A DNA stretch of 64,000 bases from Mycobacterium vicinigordonae. GTDB taxonomy: Bacteria > Actinomycetota > Actinomycetes > Mycobacteriales > Mycobacteriaceae. Where the stretch lies: positions 3,906,001 through 3,970,000 of the forward strand of contig NZ_CP059165.1 in the NCBI RefSeq assembly GCF_013466425.1, read 5' to 3'. Made by a program: the position numbers and the translations under genes. The stretch's first letter is position 1. Each line of letters opens with the position of its first letter. Below, in pieces: positions 61,752 to 64,000 of the stretch. Under the pieces are notes generated by a model that saw only the letters and a list, made by a program, of their open reading frames with translations, had not been told where the DNA came from and did no database searches.

Positions 61752-61771
61752 ATAAGGACTTCAGTCCCTCG
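61752..61771. promoter_or_regulatory. DosR-box-like palindrome
   Basis: ATAAGGACTTCAGTCCCTCG contains AGGACTTCAGTCCC, matching the DosR core spacing GGGACTWWAGTCCC with only the outer base of one half altered. It lies 69 nt upstream of the ATG at 61840. A second palindrome GGGACTATCAGTCCC follows at about 61807-61821, centred 51 bp downstream, but it has one extra central base. Confidence 0.65.
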
Positions 61772-61839
61772 CGCCCAGCCCGGTCCGGTGCTCGAATAGA
61801 GGTATGGGACTATCAGTCCCGGATGCCGGAGGTACCACC

Positions 61840-62301
61840 ATGAACACCACACAGCTGCATCCCCGAACCCAGGCCTTTGCGCGGGTGCTCGGCCCCTTCT
61901 TCGCGATCGTGGGTGTGACGACCGTGGCACGCGGATCGCAGATGCGCGCGCTGCTCGACGGGTTTGAGTCCAACCCAGCCTGGGCCTGGGTGACCGGAAC
62001 CTTCGTGCTCCTAATCGGTATCGTGATCGTCGCGCTGCACCCCTATTGGCGGGGAGCGCCGGCAGCCACCGTGTCCGTACTGGGCTGGATGCTCGCAATG
62101 CGCGGACTGCTGCTAGTAGCCTTCCCCGGCGCATTCATGTCCGCCGCCAACGCCACCGTCGGAATAGGTGCGCTGTGGACCGGCGCCAGCATCCTGGTGG
62201 CGGCGGTCGGGGCGTATCTGAGCTACGTCGGCTGGCGACCGGCGCGGGCTCGGGTGAAGACTGCGCAGACAACGAGCCGCGATCTTTCTAGCGCCGCGTA
62301 G
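61840..62301 (+). CDS. Small four-helix membrane protein
   Basis: A 153-residue protein from ATG 61840 with GGAGGT 6 nt upstream; the frame also opens at 61804 but that start lies in a palindrome. Four hydrophobic helices: AFARVLGPFFAIVGVTTVA, WVTGTFVLLIGIVIVAL, VSVLGWMLAMRGLLLVAFPG and ALWTGASILVAAVGAYLSYV. It is a DUF4345/hypothetical-type integral membrane protein without charged transport signatures. Two DosR-like palindromes upstream suggest hypoxia control. It meets the convergent hydrogenase-maturation gene with a 14-nt overlap, and the neighbourhood suggests a role in membrane energetics of dormancy. Confidence 0.8.
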   Translation: MNTTQLHPRTQAFARVLGPFFAIVGVTTVARGSQMRALLDGFESNPAWAWVTGTFVLLIGIVIVALHPYWRGAPAATVSVLGWMLAMRGLLLVAFPGAFMSAANATVGIGALWTGASILVAAVGAYLSYVGWRPARARVKTAQTTSRDLSSAA

Positions 62302-62758
62302 TCGATGATCGTCGATTAATTTCGCGCACAGCCAGATTGACCGCACGCGGCACCGCACACGCCACCTTCGGAGTCAGCTCCGTGCCGTGCCCGGTGTCGG
62401 CTACCTCGACCATGACGACCACGACCGAGTCGGGCACCCGGTCCAGCGTGACGCCAAGCGCGTGCGTGCGGGCGAGATCGACGGTGTGCGAACTCAATCC
62501 CCCGTCGCTGGCCAGGTCAGTCAACGCACAGCAGCGCACGCGACCCGGAACCGGCTCCGCCACCACGGCGCCGTCGACCAGCACAGCCAGGCGGGCACCG
62601 GCCCACACCTGAAGCAGGCTCATCGGATCGGCAATGTCAGTGAACACCCGAACATCGGGCAACGCCATTTTCTCGATCGCCTCGGCGGCCAGGATCCCGA
62701 CGGCGTCGTCGCGTCGGAAGCGATTACCCAGGCCAACGACGATGGTGCGCGCGGTCAC
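62288..62758 (-). CDS. Hydrogenase maturation protease
   Basis: A 156-residue protein of the HyaD/HybD/HoxW family from GTG 62758, overlapping the hydrogenase large-subunit stop (GTGA). It has IVVGLGNRFRRDDAVGILAAE (first Ni ligand Asp), DIADPMSLLQVWAGARLAVLVDGAV and LSSHTVDLARTHALGVTL (His). This endopeptidase removes the C-terminal peptide after Ni insertion into the large subunit. It is translationally coupled to that subunit. The C-terminal part (NRRSSTTRR) is short and basic. Specific for the adjacent group 3b-type hydrogenase, by position. Confidence 0.9.
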   Translation of the reverse strand: MTARTIVVGLGNRFRRDDAVGILAAEAIEKMALPDVRVFTDIADPMSLLQVWAGARLAVLVDGAVVAEPVPGRVRCCALTDLASDGGLSSHTVDLARTHALGVTLDRVPDSVVVVMVEVADTGHGTELTPKVACAVPRAVNLAVREINRRSSTTRR

Positions 62759-64000
62759 CGGCGGCGCACCGTCAGGGTCAAGAAGTGGGTGGCGCACGAG
62801 ATGCACGGGTCGTAGCTGCGAATCACCCTCTCGCACAATAGGGTCAGCGCCGCGTCATCGATGTCTAGATTGGCCGACACGACGCGGGCCAGGTCGGCTT
62901 CGATCGCGCCCTGGTTCTGCGAGGTGGGCGGCACGATGGTCGCCGCAGAGATCAGCCCGTCATCACCAATCCGGTAGCGGTGATACAGCAGGCCGCGGGG
63001 CGCCTCACTGACACCGTGCCCCACCCCGGCGCGGGCCACCACGTCGACGAACGGGCGTGCCGGGCGCTGGTATTCCTTGATGATGCGCAACGCTTCCTCG
63101 ATCGCGTATACCACTTCTACGGAGCGAATAACGATGCTGTGGAATGGGTTTCGGCACTGGCCTGTTAGTCCGGCGCGAACTGCGGCCTGAGCGGCGATCG
63201 GCGACAGCACCGCCGAGTTCAGCGAATAGCGAGCCAGCGGCCCGGTGAGGTGGCGGCCACCGTCCAGTGTCGCCTGCAGCGCCGAAGAGTGCGGCACTTG
63301 CTTTTCCCTTACCCGCTCGGTGAATTCAGCCACCGGGAAGGGCCTGCCGGCGCTGCGCACGATGGTGCCGTTCTCGATCGGGTAGCGTCCGGGCGTGCTG
63401 AGCGCCAAGAACTCGTGGTCGATCTCGAGTTCGGGGAACTCGAAGCCCGACACCCACTCGACCGTTGCCAGCGCTTCGTCGAGGGCGCGGCGCAGCCGTT
63501 CGGCGATCGGCGCGAGTTCGGCTTTGGTTGGCACCGAATAGAAGCCGCCGACACGCACGTTGATCGGGTGTATCGCGCGCCCGCCGACGAATTCCATCAG
63601 CTCGTTGCCGGCCTTCTTCAGCGACAGGCCACGCTCAACCGCGGCCGCGTGCTGGCGGGACATGGCGACGATGTCGGGGCAACCGAGGAAATCCGGCGCG
63701 TGCAGCAGGTAGATGTGCAACACGTGGCTGTGCATCCACTCGCCGCAGTACAACAACCGCCGCAGCGCAACCAGCTCGTCGTCCAGCGTCACCGCGCAGG
63801 CGTCTTCGATGGCGTTGCATGCGCTGAATTGATAAGCCACCGGGCAAATTCCACAGATCCGTGCGGTCAGGTCGGGTGGTTCGGTGTAGGCGCGGCCGCG
63901 CAGGAATGCTTCGAAGAACCGCGGCGGTTCGTAGATGTTGAGCTCGACCCTTTCCAGCGCGCCGTCTTTCACCGTGACGTGCAGTGCCCCTTCGCCTTCC
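62755..64000 (-). CDS. [NiFe]-hydrogenase large subunit, group 3b-like (N-terminus beyond window)
   Basis: The frame is open to the right edge, so the gene is partial; about 415 residues are visible and only a short N-terminal stretch should be missing (EGEGALHVTV is visible upstream of GTG 63972). The L1 motif is ARICGICPVAYQFSACNAIEDA and the C-terminal L2 motif is DPCISCATH, together giving the four Cys that hold the NiFe centre. The short tail after DPCxxCxxH (LTLTVRRR) is what the maturation protease removes. Segments EPPRFFEAFLRGRAYTEPPD are characteristic of group 3b bidirectional NAD(P)-linked hydrogenases. In M. smegmatis the group 3b Hyd3 is DosR-controlled, which fits the adjoining genes. 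Confidence 0.93.
   Translation of the reverse strand, partial: EGEGALHVTVKDGALERVELNIYEPPRFFEAFLRGRAYTEPPDLTARICGICPVAYQFSACNAIEDACAVTLDDELVALRRLLYCGEWMHSHVLHIYLLHAPDFLGCPDIVAMSRQHAAAVERGLSLKKAGNELMEFVGGRAIHPINVRVGGFYSVPTKAELAPIAERLRRALDEALATVEWVSGFEFPELEIDHEFLALSTPGRYPIENGTIVRSAGRPFPVAEFTERVREKQVPHSSALQATLDGGRHLTGPLARYSLNSAVLSPIAAQAAVRAGLTGQCRNPFHSIVIRSVEVVYAIEEALRIIKEYQRPARPFVDVVARAGVGHGVSEAPRGLLYHRYRIGDDGLISAATIVPPTSQNQGAIEADLARVVSANLDIDDAALTLLCERVIRSYDPCISCATHFLTLTVRRR

Noticed and set aside
61803..61822. Second DosR box as an independent site
   Set aside because: The half-sites GGGACT and AGTCCC are separated by three bases instead of two, so it does not fit the known spacing; it is kept only as a possible companion of the box at 61752.
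1..64000. tRNA, rRNA, CRISPR, insertion sequence, prophage or toxin-antitoxin genes
   Set aside because: I looked in all intergenic gaps (none over about 250 bp) and among the larger frames and saw no tRNA-like cloverleaf, transposase motif, repeat-spacer array or typical toxin/antitoxin pair.

Overview
This 64 kb window looks like a chromosomal segment of a non-tuberculous, probably slow-growing Mycobacterium. The evidence is high GC content, frequent GTG/TTG starts, ATGA/GTGA gene overlaps, F420/LLM oxidoreductases, several cytochrome P450s, a WS/DGAT acyltransferase, a Pkn-like receptor kinase, and two blocks that I recognise from M. tuberculosis gene content: an Rv2280/Rv2285/Rv2287/Rv2291(sseB)/Rv2293c/Rv2294-like set and an Rv2004c-Rv2006 / Rv2028c-Rv2030c-like DosR (dormancy) set. 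Species cannot be fixed from the sequence alone. No tRNA, rRNA, CRISPR array, transposase or prophage gene was seen, and no intergenic gap exceeds about 250 bp.

Region 1 (1-13200): two tandem DUF1254/DUF1214 proteins, a phospholipase C-type phosphoesterase, a HAD phosphatase, a VOC protein, a pair of overlapping M24 peptidase-fold genes (one catalytically intact, one that has lost metal ligands), a divergent P450, a wax ester/diacylglycerol acyltransferase, a GlcD-type FAD oxidase and a membrane Ser/Thr kinase homologue with several pseudokinase hallmarks. Region 2 (13300-26400): DsbA-like protein, chagasin-like lipoprotein, DUF5685 protein with a very Cys-rich tail, CPA1 Na+/H+ antiporter, a TetR/FAD-monooxygenase operon, a TetR/P450 operon divergent from an LLM/EthD-like operon around a tandem operator, sseB, a secreted nucleosidase-like protein and a haloalkane-dehalogenase-like hydrolase. 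Region 3 (26370-30500): a complete efeUOB iron uptake operon. Region 4 (30600-41400): P450, LLM, SDR, DapB-like, MalY aminotransferase, CysQ, acyl-CoA-dehydrogenase-like, SDR, SRPBCC, DoxX-like and VOC genes, that is, small-molecule/lipid catabolism of unknown substrate.

Region 5 (41500-64000) is the most distinctive. It opens with a three-domain protein (cysteine-dioxygenase-like cupin + CHAT/caspase-like His/Cys domain + SAM methyltransferase), overlapped by a glutamate-racemase-like gene. A dense dormancy-type cluster follows: three universal stress proteins, a FabH-like pair (one with the full Cys-His-Asn triad and one with Cys only), an Acg-type nitroreductase, pyruvate-water dikinase, an Rv2004c-like kinase/ATPase, a giant HAD-HAD-GH65 protein, PfkB, an Rv2030c-like phosphoribosyltransferase/erythromycin-esterase fusion, a PNPOx-fold protein, a small membrane protein and the start of a group 3b-like [NiFe]-hydrogenase operon. 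DosR-box-like palindromes at 45221, 53075 and 61752 support co-regulation by hypoxia/NO, which remains an inference.
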